Assembly (NCBI GenBank): GCA_029976025.1
Contig: JARKNX010000030.1
Location: 1 to 64,000, forward strand
Direction: 5' to 3'
Source of the DNA: Aggregatilineales bacterium
Lineage (GTDB): Bacteria; Chloroflexota; Anaerolineae; Aggregatilineales; Ch27
Length of the DNA: 64,000 nucleotides
Position 1 is the first letter of the stretch. Each line of letters starts with the position of its first letter. Position numbers and translations under genes: made by a program. The notes under the pieces were generated by a model that worked only from the letters and a program-made list of their open reading frames with translations, made no database searches and was not told where the DNA came from. This document shows positions 9,095 through 15,877 of this stretch, in pieces.

Positions 9095-9937
9095 TTATTT
9101 CGCCAGTGTGGCCTCCAGGACCGGGCGCAGGGCTTTTTGCAGCCGGGCCATGGCAGCGAGCAGCGCGTCCTGAACAGGCTGCCAGCCGGACTCGGCCGGG
9201 CCGGGGTGCATCTCCAGCACGGCGCTGATCCGGCTGACCCGGCGGGTGTCGCGCCGCTCCCAGAGCAGCGGCCCGCCGAAGCTCTGCTCAATAGCGGCTT
9301 TCTGACCGGCCAGGGCATCGTAGATCGTCCCGGTGTTGCCCCGACTGGGCCGCTCGATCTCCAGCCCGACGCTGATCGTGCTTCTGTGGATGGCATAGCG
9401 AAAGCGCAGGCCGGGATACCCGGCGGGCAGGGTGAGCGCGCTGCGGTTCCCTGGCCGGAGCGGGACGAGGCCCTCGCCGTATTCTCCGATGGATGCCCGC
9501 TCCAGCAGGCCGGCCCAGAAGCGGGCGTGCCGCTCCCCGGCGGGGCCGGAGCGCGCTGCCGCCGTGCGCGGCAGGACTTTGAGCAGCTCGCCCAGGGCGG
9601 CTTCGTAATCCCCGCGGAAGTCGGTGTACTGGAGCCGGCGGACGCGCAGCGGGGGCTTGCAGTCAGCAAGCAGGACGGGGATGATCCTCTTTTCCTCGCT
9701 CAGGGCGACATCGATCTCGTCGCGGACATTGGGCGACCTGACTGACGCCGGGGAGAGCACCAGCAGGAGATGGGAGGCATCTTCCACCGCGTTTTCGACG
9801 GAGACATCCCACCGCGCCCCGGCGGGAATGTTGTCTTTATCCAGCCATACGGGGACGCCGTGCCGGCGCAGATCAGCGGCCAGCCGGCGGACAAACGTCT
9901 CATCCTTGCGCGAATAGCTCACGAATACCAGCGCCAT
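9095..9937 (-). CDS. TIR-domain protein with DUF4268-like C-terminal domain
   Basis: A 280-residue cytoplasmic protein. Residues 3-125 form a bacterial TIR domain: box 1 FVSYSRKD, the WLDKDNIPAG loop, and SPNVRDEIDVAL, in which E74 sits where the catalytic glutamate of NAD-consuming TIRs lies. Residues 150-280 look like DUF4268: an FW-start helix, YDALAGQKAAIEQ, LLWERRDTRRVSRI and a final amphipathic helix. DUF4268 is found on proteins linked to nucleases and phage defence. The gene begins 11 bp after the GH13 stop with GGGGG before the ATG, so it should be co-transcribed. Function is not proven; NADase-type defence or signalling is an inference, and the DUF4268 match is by eye. Confidence 0.8.
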   Translation of the reverse strand: MALVFVSYSRKDETFVRRLAADLRRHGVPVWLDKDNIPAGARWDVSVENAVEDASHLLLVLSPASVRSPNVRDEIDVALSEEKRIIPVLLADCKPPLRVRRLQYTDFRGDYEAALGELLKVLPRTAAARSGPAGERHARFWAGLLERASIGEYGEGLVPLRPGNRSALTLPAGYPGLRFRYAIHRSTISVGLEIERPSRGNTGTIYDALAGQKAAIEQSFGGPLLWERRDTRRVSRISAVLEMHPGPAESGWQPVQDALLAAMARLQKALRPVLEATLAK

Positions 9938-9948
9938 GCTGCCCCCGA

Positions 9949-11427
9949 TCAGGCGGGGTCCAGGCGCAGGAAGTGATAGCTGTGCGCGCCCAGGCCCACG
10001 TATAACCCCGGATCGACCATTTCCTCTCCGGCACGCTGAAAGACCTCGCCGCTGAAGGGATCGGATAGCCGCCAGGCGCGGCCTTTCAGGTCTTCCCAGG
10101 GGAGGAGGACGCGCCCCTGCGCGGCATACCCGGCCAGGTTGACGACGATCAGCCGCCGGTCGCCGCCGTGGCGCCAGCAGTAAGGGATCAGGCTGGTGTA
10201 GGAGGGGTTATCCGGCCAGCCCGCCCGCTCGCACAGCCGCCACTCGCCCTCGTGAAACAGGGGCGCCCGAAGCTCGGCCAGCAGGGTACGGTAGAAGGCA
10301 GCCAGATCGCTGTCAACAGGCTCCGGCGGACGGCGGCCAAGCTGCACGGGGAGCTTAACCTGAGCGCCCTGGAACTGCCCCTCGTGGAACAGGCGCGCGC
10401 CCGGCAGCCCGGCGCAGACCAGGGCGACGGCGCGTTCCTGGCGCGGGCCGAACATGGCGGCGGCGCGGGCCTCGTCGTGGTTTTCGATGAAGCGCACCAG
10501 CCGTGTCTGGTATTCGGACGCCGCCGTCAGGTGTTCGTAGACGCGGGCAGGCTGGCTGTGGACCAGCCGGTCGTACAGCCGCTTGTCATAGCAGTAGTCA
10601 AAGCCCTGCTGCTGAAGCTCCCACTCCATGTCCCAGTAGACTTCAGCCATGAACAGCAGGTCGGGGTGCGCCTTTTTGACGGCCCTGATCACCTGCCACC
10701 AGAACTCCTGAGCCGGGGGGCGGCCGGCGCGCGCGCCCCAGGTCCCGGCGAAGATACGTTTGACGAGCAGCATGGCCATATCGACCCGCACGCCGTCGCA
10801 CTGATTCCCGATCGCGATCAGCGTCTCTGCGGCAGCTTTGCGCAGGGCGGGGCTGAAGGCATTGAGCTGGGCCGTGTCCGTCCAGGGCGGGAAGTAAGGG
10901 TCGCGGCCGTGGGCGAAGATACGCCCGCCGGCTTCGAAGAAGTGCTCCGGCGCACTCTGGAGGTCCCGGGTCGTCCCCTGGATCAGATAGTCCGGATGCT
11001 GGGCAAGCCAGGGGTGGTCAACAGCGACGTGGTTAGGGACGAAGTCGAGGATCAGGCGGATACCGCGCCGGGCCAGCGCCTCCCGGGCCGCGGCCAGCCC
11101 CTCCGGCCCGCCGAGATGGTCATCCACGACATAACGGTGAATGCAGTAGGGCGAGCCGACGACATCCTGCGGGTCGTAATTCGGCAGGGCGCGGCGGTAG
11201 CTGCCCTGCAGATCGGGATGTTCGCGGGCGATGCGCGCGCCGGCGGGGCTGCGCTCCCAGACGCCCATCAGCCACACCGCGTCCAGCCCGCTGGCGGCCA
11301 GCATGTCCCACTCCGCTTCAGGGATATCGCCCAGCGTGACCGGGCGGTGATAGCGCTCGCCGAGATCGTGCAGCCATGTCCAGGTGTTGATCTCGTACAG
11401 GACAGGGTGCTGCGGCCAGCGGGTCAT
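9949..11427 (-). CDS. GH13-family alpha-amylase-like glycoside hydrolase
   Basis: A 492-residue cytoplasmic alpha-amylase-superfamily enzyme. The four GH13 regions are in order: DFVPNH; GVRVDMA with nucleophile D216; MAEVYWD with acid/base E262; and FIENHDE with D318. A short C-terminal beta domain follows. There is no signal peptide. The order, and the frequent Trp/Tyr in the active-site loops, would suit an intracellular maltodextrin- or trehalose-type enzyme, but the specificity cannot be assigned. GGAGGAG lies before the ATG and a clear promoter is 70-95 bp upstream. It is the first gene of a pair with the TIR protein. Confidence 0.88.
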   Translation of the reverse strand: MTRWPQHPVLYEINTWTWLHDLGERYHRPVTLGDIPEAEWDMLAASGLDAVWLMGVWERSPAGARIAREHPDLQGSYRRALPNYDPQDVVGSPYCIHRYVVDDHLGGPEGLAAAREALARRGIRLILDFVPNHVAVDHPWLAQHPDYLIQGTTRDLQSAPEHFFEAGGRIFAHGRDPYFPPWTDTAQLNAFSPALRKAAAETLIAIGNQCDGVRVDMAMLLVKRIFAGTWGARAGRPPAQEFWWQVIRAVKKAHPDLLFMAEVYWDMEWELQQQGFDYCYDKRLYDRLVHSQPARVYEHLTAASEYQTRLVRFIENHDEARAAAMFGPRQERAVALVCAGLPGARLFHEGQFQGAQVKLPVQLGRRPPEPVDSDLAAFYRTLLAELRAPLFHEGEWRLCERAGWPDNPSYTSLIPYCWRHGGDRRLIVVNLAGYAAQGRVLLPWEDLKGRAWRLSDPFSGEVFQRAGEEMVDPGLYVGLGAHSYHFLRLDPA

Positions 11428-11494
11428 AAGGGCTGCTCCTCCCCGGCGGTTTTACAGCCGGATACGCTGCGCATGGTGAAAGACAGTATCTCCG

Positions 11495-11522
11495 ATCATA
11501 AACACAGCGGGCATTTCGTCAA
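11495..11522 (-). promoter_or_regulatory. promoter of the GH13-TIR operon
   Basis: On the minus strand TTGACG (11522-11517) and TATGAT (11500-11495) are 16 bp apart, 68 bp before the GH13 start. Confidence 0.7.
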
Positions 11523-11535
11523 CTTCGCTCCGGAA

Positions 11536-11577
11536 TCAAAACCGCCAGAACCGGGAACAGGCAGCGGGTTCTGGCGG
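11536..11577 (-). terminator. Rho-independent terminator of the ECF-sigma operon
   Basis: A perfect 11-bp stem (CCGCCAGAACC / GGTTCTGGCGG) is followed on the minus strand by TTTTGATT. It lies 25 bp after the stop of the polymer-forming membrane protein and upstream of the next operon's promoter. Confidence 0.8.
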
Positions 11578-11601
11578 CCGGATTGCGACGCGCGGGGCGG
11601 G

Positions 11602-12699
11602 CTAGACGCCCTGCGCCCTGGCGTCATGTACGCCGGCGGAAAGTCGCGTGCGGATATCCTGCGGGTAGGTCTGGCCGCCCAGGCGGGTCAGGATGGCGGC
11701 GCCCAGCCCCCAGGCCCCCACGACGCCCCCGATGAGCAGGTACAGCGGCATAGTCCATATGCTGAGCATCAGCAGCCCCAGAGCGAAGGTCAGGATCATG
11801 CTGCCCAGGCTGGCGGTAACCATCGGGCTGACGCGGCGGATGTGCAGCCGGGACATTATCCAGGCGCCCGTCGGCAGGCCGATAGCCGTCCAGCCCAGCA
11901 GCATCATCAGCGCCAGCACCGCCCAGCCCAGCCAGAGCAGCGGCAGCAGACAGAAGGTGACGATCAGCAGCAGCGACAGGATCATGACCAGAGATATTGC
12001 GCCGGCGATAAGGAGCGATAGCACGCCGATGCCGAATGTTGCCAGCGGCGCATTGAGGGCGGCCTCGCTGACCCGGCGCACGCGGAATGGCGCGAACAGG
12101 GCGCACAGGGCGGCGCCCGCCCCGATCACCAGCGAAAGGCCGGCGCTGAAAAGCAGCCGATCGGCCGCCGTCGGGCCGGCGCCGGCGGCATCAAACCCGC
12201 TGAGGCCGCCCCAGTCCCAGGTCTGCGGACTGAATTCGCCCCACTCCCACCGGGAAGGATCGAAGGCGAGCGGCACCACAGCGTTCCACACGGCGCCCAG
12301 GTCCTCACAGGCCGGGCGGTAAGCTCCGACGACACGGGCATCCGGCATGCGTGTGATCGAATCGGCGGCGCACAGGACGGCGTCGCTCCGTACATGGGCG
12401 GTGTTCCCCAGTGTGATCCGCGTGCCGAGCGCCGTCAGCTCGCCAGTCACTTCGCCGTTGACCGCGATTGTATCCCCCACCAGGGCGACATCGCCCTCAA
12501 CCCGGCTGCCCTGCTCCAGTGTGATCTGCTGGGCGACCACGACCAGATTCCCCGGCACGATCTCGCCTGCGGAGAGCGTATATTCCGCGGTGAAGATCAT
12601 CTGGGTGGGGCGGGTGTCTCCCTGCGCCAGCGCCGGTGTCCCGATCAGCAGGGCGGACAGGGCGACGGGGAGGAAGGCGAGCCATAAACGGCGTGTCAT
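11602..12699 (-). CDS. membrane protein with exported polymer-forming (bactofilin-like) domain
   Basis: A 365-residue protein with an N-terminal signal peptide (MTRRLWLAFLPVALSALLIG, likely cut after TPALA). Residues 35-115 are a run of short beta-repeat units such as LVVVAQQITLEQGSRVEGDV and GDTIAVNGEVTGELTALG, as in bactofilin or polymer-forming cytoskeletal domains. The C-terminal 180 residues have four to five transmembrane helices. The beta-repeat part would lie outside the membrane, unlike classical cytoplasmic bactofilins. CAGGAGAGCG before the ATG at 12699 fixes the start; an upstream in-frame extension to 13035 runs through the anti-sigma gene and is a shadow. It is the last gene of the sigma/anti-sigma operon, so it is probably part of the controlled envelope response. 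Confidence 0.75.
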   Translation of the reverse strand: MTRRLWLAFLPVALSALLIGTPALAQGDTRPTQMIFTAEYTLSAGEIVPGNLVVVAQQITLEQGSRVEGDVALVGDTIAVNGEVTGELTALGTRITLGNTAHVRSDAVLCAADSITRMPDARVVGAYRPACEDLGAVWNAVVPLAFDPSRWEWGEFSPQTWDWGGLSGFDAAGAGPTAADRLLFSAGLSLVIGAGAALCALFAPFRVRRVSEAALNAPLATFGIGVLSLLIAGAISLVMILSLLLIVTFCLLPLLWLGWAVLALMMLLGWTAIGLPTGAWIMSRLHIRRVSPMVTASLGSMILTFALGLLMLSIWTMPLYLLIGGVVGAWGLGAAILTRLGGQTYPQDIRTRLSAGVHDARAQGV

Positions 12700-12713
12700 C
12701 GTGCGCTCTCCTG

Positions 12714-13289
12714 TTATGCTGCCTGGACCGGGATAATGATTGTCTGTGGGCGGTCGCGATCCCGCAGGTACCACACCAGCCAGGCCCACAGCATGATCAT
12801 CGGGATTACGGTCAGGGCGAGGGCGGGGGCCATCGGGAAAGCCGCGATCAGGCTGCCCACGAAGGTCAGCAGGCGCTGCAGGATATCGCTCACGACGCCA
12901 AGCGCCGGGACGATCTGCTGCATGGTCGCCATCAGGGCATCGGGCCGTGCCAGCAGCGGCACGGCCACAGCCAGGACCAGAATCAGGGGCAGTATGACCG
13001 CGGCTGCCATGAGGCTGCCCCACAACAGCAGCCATCCGCGCCGCCGCTGCGGGGTATAACGGAGGTGTTCGCCCGCCTCGATGCGGGTCATGACCCTGGC
13101 CGCGAAGCCGGGAGAGGCCGAAGCCAGCGGCGGGTGGCGCAGCAGGGCATCGACATTGCTCAGCCGGGCGAACTGGGCTGCCCGCTCCTGGTCGGCGGCC
13201 AGCGCGGCCTGAAAAGCGGCCAGCTCAGGCCCGGTCAGGTCCTCATCCAGAGCGCGGTTCATGTGTTCCTGTTGCGGTTTCAATGACAT
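12714..13289 (-). CDS. anti-sigma factor, zinc-less, transmembrane
   Basis: A 191-residue protein starting 1 bp after the sigma gene ends, a typical sign of translational coupling. Residues 8-75 form a short helical N-terminal domain (HMNRALDEDLTGPELAAFQAAL) like the sigma-binding domain of zinc-containing anti-sigma factors, but the usual HX3CX2C cysteines are absent. Two hydrophobic segments follow at about 85-112 and 148-172. I infer that it holds the ECF sigma at the membrane and releases it on an envelope signal. The sequence itself is too divergent for a family name beyond position and topology. Confidence 0.75.
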   Translation of the reverse strand: MSLKPQQEHMNRALDEDLTGPELAAFQAALAADQERAAQFARLSNVDALLRHPPLASASPGFAARVMTRIEAGEHLRYTPQRRRGWLLLWGSLMAAAVILPLILVLAVAVPLLARPDALMATMQQIVPALGVVSDILQRLLTFVGSLIAAFPMAPALALTVIPMIMLWAWLVWYLRDRDRPQTIIIPVQAA

Positions 13290-13290
13290 C

Positions 13291-13899
13291 CTAAGAACCC
13301 TCCATTGCTGGTGTGAATGTCACGGCTGCGGCAGAGTCAGAATTGGGTTCCATCATATTAGCCAGAGTCTGCCGGGCACGGAACAGGCGGCTCTTGATGG
13401 CGGACTCGGTGGTGTGCATCACTTCGGCGATTTCAGTGTAGCTCATATCGTACCAGTAACGCAGCACGACGACCGCCCGGTAATCCGGCGGCATCTGCGC
13501 CAGCATGGCCTGGATAGCCGCCGATCGTTCGTTATCCAGGTAGCTGTCTTCTGGCCCGGCTTCGCTGCTGACCAGGGAAGGGTGAGGGGGCAGCCCTTCC
13601 TCTTCGATGGAGAGCCAGGTTAGCCGACGTTTGCGCAGCCGATCGATACAGTGGTTAGAGGCGATCGACAGCAGCCAGGTCTTGAAGGGGCGCTGCGGGT
13701 CGTAACGCGACAGGTTCGCATAGGCCCGCAGAAACGCTTCCTGGGCAGCATCTTCTGCCTCTGCCGGATCGCCCAGCATCCGGTAGCACAGGTTGAAGGC
13801 GGCATGCTGGTAGGTCTCCACCAGTTGCCCGAAGGCGCTCTGGTCCCCCGCCAACGCCGCCTGCGCCCATTCCTGCACAATCGATGTTTCTTCGGACAC
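13291..13899 (-). CDS. ECF-type RNA polymerase sigma factor
   Basis: A 202-residue sigma-70 family group 4 factor. Region 2 shows FGQLVETYQHAAFNLCYRMLG, the DAAQEAFLRAY core-binding segment and PFKTWLLSIASNHCIDRLRKR. Region 4 shows MPPDYRAVVVLRYWYDMSYTEIAEVM and the recognition helix TTESAIKSRLFRARQ. I place the start at GTG 13899 because GGGGGAG lies 8 bp upstream; an ATG at 13935 would add 12 residues without a good ribosome site. It heads a three-gene operon with its anti-sigma and a membrane protein. The 5' region is short and I could not fix an autoregulated promoter. Confidence 0.93.
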   Translation of the reverse strand: MSEETSIVQEWAQAALAGDQSAFGQLVETYQHAAFNLCYRMLGDPAEAEDAAQEAFLRAYANLSRYDPQRPFKTWLLSIASNHCIDRLRKRRLTWLSIEEEGLPPHPSLVSSEAGPEDSYLDNERSAAIQAMLAQMPPDYRAVVVLRYWYDMSYTEIAEVMHTTESAIKSRLFRARQTLANMMEPNSDSAAAVTFTPAMEGS

Positions 13900-14106
13900 A
13901 GAAACGTCTCCCCCGAAAGGCGTACACCTTCCCAAAGGCAGTCGCCTTTCTATCTCCCCTATACGCAGACCGCCGCCGCGGGTTGCAGGCTGGCCTCAAA
14001 TAGAGGGGAACTTCGTGAGTCTTAGAGTTTCATAAATACTGGCCGCCGTTGGGTGAAGGGCGGCGGATTCTGACATTCTTCTGATAGTTTTGGAGCATAA
14101 TTCTGA

Positions 14107-14135
14107 TTGACGGTTAACCGAAACCGATCTAGAAT
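14107..14135 (+). promoter_or_regulatory. promoter of the FmdB-type gene
   Basis: TTGACG (14107-14112) and TAGAAT (14130-14135) are 17 bp apart, 66 bp before the ATG. Confidence 0.75.
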
Positions 14136-14201
14136 GGCAAGGTGGAACAGCCTGCTGAAGTGGGCTGTTGTGATGTCGAAGGGGTGAGTGAGAGGTGCAG
14201 T

Positions 14202-14489
14202 ATGCCAGTCTATACGTATGAATGTATGGAATGCGGTGTCCGGTTCAATGCCAAACAGAGTTTTTCGGATGCGCCCATCACGGTATGTCCGGAGTGCGGT
14301 GGCCCCACGCACAAAGTGATCGGCCCGGTCGGCGTTGTCTTCAAAGGCTCCGGGTTTTATGTCAACGACAGCCGCTCCAGCAGTTCTACGCTGAGCAGCC
14401 CCGCCAGGAAGAAAGACGGCGATTCCAACGGTGCCGATTCCGGGGGCGCCAGCCCGGCCAGGGCGGATACGAGCGCGAAAGCAGACTGA
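14202..14489 (+). CDS. FmdB-family zinc ribbon protein
   Basis: A 95-residue protein. Residues 1-45 are the putative regulatory FmdB-type zinc ribbon, with two CXXC knuckles (CMEC, CPEC) in the usual PVYTYECMECGVRF start, then a conserved KGSGFYVNDSR segment and a disordered Ser/Ala/Asp-rich tail. The family is named after a formamidase-linked regulator, but its molecular role is not settled. The ATG at 14202 is the family start; the in-frame extension to 14142 has no ribosome site. It has its own promoter and terminator, so it is a single-gene transcript. Confidence 0.93.
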   Translation: MPVYTYECMECGVRFNAKQSFSDAPITVCPECGGPTHKVIGPVGVVFKGSGFYVNDSRSSSSTLSSPARKKDGDSNGADSGGASPARADTSAKAD

Positions 14490-14530
14490 CCCCGATCACA
14501 TTATACAGCTGTTTCTACCGGTTCACTCAG

Positions 14531-14557
14531 GACGACCCTCGGCGGTCGTCTTTTTTT
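14531..14557 (+). terminator. Rho-independent terminator after the FmdB-type gene
   Basis: A 7-bp perfect stem (GACGACC / GGTCGTC) with a 6-nt loop is followed by seven T residues, 42 bp after the stop. Confidence 0.9.
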
Positions 14558-14584
14558 GTGGCCCGGAGGGCGGCGGATTCGGCG

Positions 14585-14887
14585 CTATATCTGAAAGCCA
14601 GCCGATGCCCGCACGATCTTCTGCTGGTAATTGAGGACATACTCCAGCAGGCTGTTGTGCAGCTTGGACCAGTCCTCGCCGGAGAGAATGTCGCGCATCT
14701 TGCCCAGGTCATCCGTCACGATCGAGGTGGTGATCTGGGGGCATTCGCCGTAGACGGTGTACCAGGATTCGCGCGGCTGCATGCCGAGGCGGGTGATGCC
14801 GGGGGCCCATTCCCGCACCACGAACTCGAAGTACTGCTGATCGTACCCCGGTTTAATATCCCAGCTCATCATCAGTTTATATTCCAC
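14585..14887 (-). CDS. conserved small hypothetical protein (about 100 aa)
   Basis: A 100-residue protein read from GTG at 14887, which has AGGAGAACGCCT just before it; a longer frame to 14983 has no support. It is rich in aromatic residues (MMSWDIKPGYDQQYFEFVVREW, split here only for description) and ends in a helical LEYVLNYQQKIV. The pattern of a short ferredoxin-like alpha/beta dimer (as in antibiotic-biosynthesis monooxygenase or NIPSNAP-type proteins) would fit its length and spacing, but I do not recognise a family with confidence. It lies 70 bp downstream of the MBL-fold gene on the same strand and may be co-transcribed with it. Confidence 0.7.
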   Translation of the reverse strand: MEYKLMMSWDIKPGYDQQYFEFVVREWAPGITRLGMQPRESWYTVYGECPQITTSIVTDDLGKMRDILSGEDWSKLHNSLLEYVLNYQQKIVRASAGFQI

Positions 14888-14957
14888 AGGCGTTCTCCTG
14901 GTCCAGGCCCTCTGGTGGAACGGGGCATCGGAGGGATGGTTGTGCCGCAGGAGCTGG

Positions 14958-15596
14958 CTACTGCTGCTGGGGCTCCAGCACAACGATTTCGGTCTGCTCA
15001 GTTGTGACGTTGTCTCCCAACCGCAGGGTCGGGACGGTCTGTATCTTGCTGATGCCCATCACTTTCAGGAAGCGGTCGAGCGGGTCCAGCTCCAGGGTAG
15101 TCAGCTCGGTCTTGTAGTGCATCGGGATGACGATATCCGGCTCGATCAGGCTGATCACCTCGGCAGCCTGGGCCGCGTTGAGGCCGTTGCCGCCGCCCAC
15201 AGGCACCAGCGCCACGTTGACGGCCCCCAGCGCGTCCACTTCGGATTGATCCGGGACATGGTTGAGATCGCCCAGATGGGCGATGGTCAGCCCTTCGAAG
15301 TCGAAGACGAAGATGATATTCTGCTTGAAAGGGTCTTCGGGGTGCTGGGTGGCAACGCCGATGACGAAGACGCCGCCGATCTCATATTCGCCCGCCCCGG
15401 CAATGATGCGCGTCGTGTCCGGCCAGACTTCGATATTGGCGTGTCCGGGCGCGTCATGGCTGATAGTAACCACATCCGCCCGGAGCTTCTTGGGGAATTT
15501 GTAGCCAATGTCGCCGTTATACGGATCGGTAACTATAACAGCCTTGCCGCGCTCCACCAGCCGGAAGCAACTATGCCCGTACCAGGTAATTTCCAT
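14958..15596 (-). CDS. MBL-fold (UlaG-like, Lactamase_B_3) protein with altered metal motif
   Basis: A 212-residue metallo-beta-lactamase-fold protein of the small Lactamase_B_3 type. Marks are the start ITWYGHSCFRL, VIVTDPYNGDIG, LTIAHLGDLNHV, LVPVGGG and the C-terminal IPMHYKT. The central motif reads TISHDAPGHAN, where related proteins have SHDHPDH, so one histidine and one aspartate of the usual metal site are missing. It could bind one metal, or have lost hydrolase activity. It is transcribed from a promoter at 15655-15683 divergent from dnaG. Its substrate is unknown. Confidence 0.85.
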   Translation of the reverse strand: MEITWYGHSCFRLVERGKAVIVTDPYNGDIGYKFPKKLRADVVTISHDAPGHANIEVWPDTTRIIAGAGEYEIGGVFVIGVATQHPEDPFKQNIIFVFDFEGLTIAHLGDLNHVPDQSEVDALGAVNVALVPVGGGNGLNAAQAAEVISLIEPDIVIPMHYKTELTTLELDPLDRFLKVMGISKIQTVPTLRLGDNVTTEQTEIVVLEPQQQ

Positions 15597-15654
15597 CCGC
15601 TCGATTCCTCAAACTACGAATTTACCGTGCGACAGATGCCGGTAATGAGCGGAG

Positions 15655-15683
15655 ATTATAGCGTCTGACCTGTGGGCCTGCCA
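15655..15683 (-). promoter_or_regulatory. promoter of the MBL-fold gene
   Basis: On the minus strand a perfect TATAAT (15660-15655) lies 17 bp after TGGCAG (15683-15678), giving a leader of about 50 nt. Confidence 0.65.
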
Positions 15684-15811
15684 TAATCTGCCACAGCGAT
15701 CAGACGGTGGGGACTGGAACTGCAGAGGTGCGGCGGGCGCGGAGGAAGAACAGGGGTCTTTTCTTTGTGGCCCCCTGTTTTCTCCCCGCTTCCTGCTGCC
15801 CACTCTGAAGT

Positions 15812-15840
15812 TTGGCAGAGCCGGCGGCTCGTGCCATAAT
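15812..15840 (+). promoter_or_regulatory. promoter of dnaG
   Basis: TTGGCA (15812-15817) and CATAAT (15835-15840) are 17 bp apart, 37 bp before the GTG start, giving a leader of about 30 nt. Confidence 0.7.
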
Positions 15841-15877
15841 CCCCGCACTGTACACTGAAGGCGGAGAGGCTCCTGCT

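Noticed and set aside
10168-12021. 617-codon open frame on the plus strand
   Set aside because: It runs opposite to the GH13 gene and the polymer-forming protein, both with full motif support. Its product has no domain and is a high-GC shadow.
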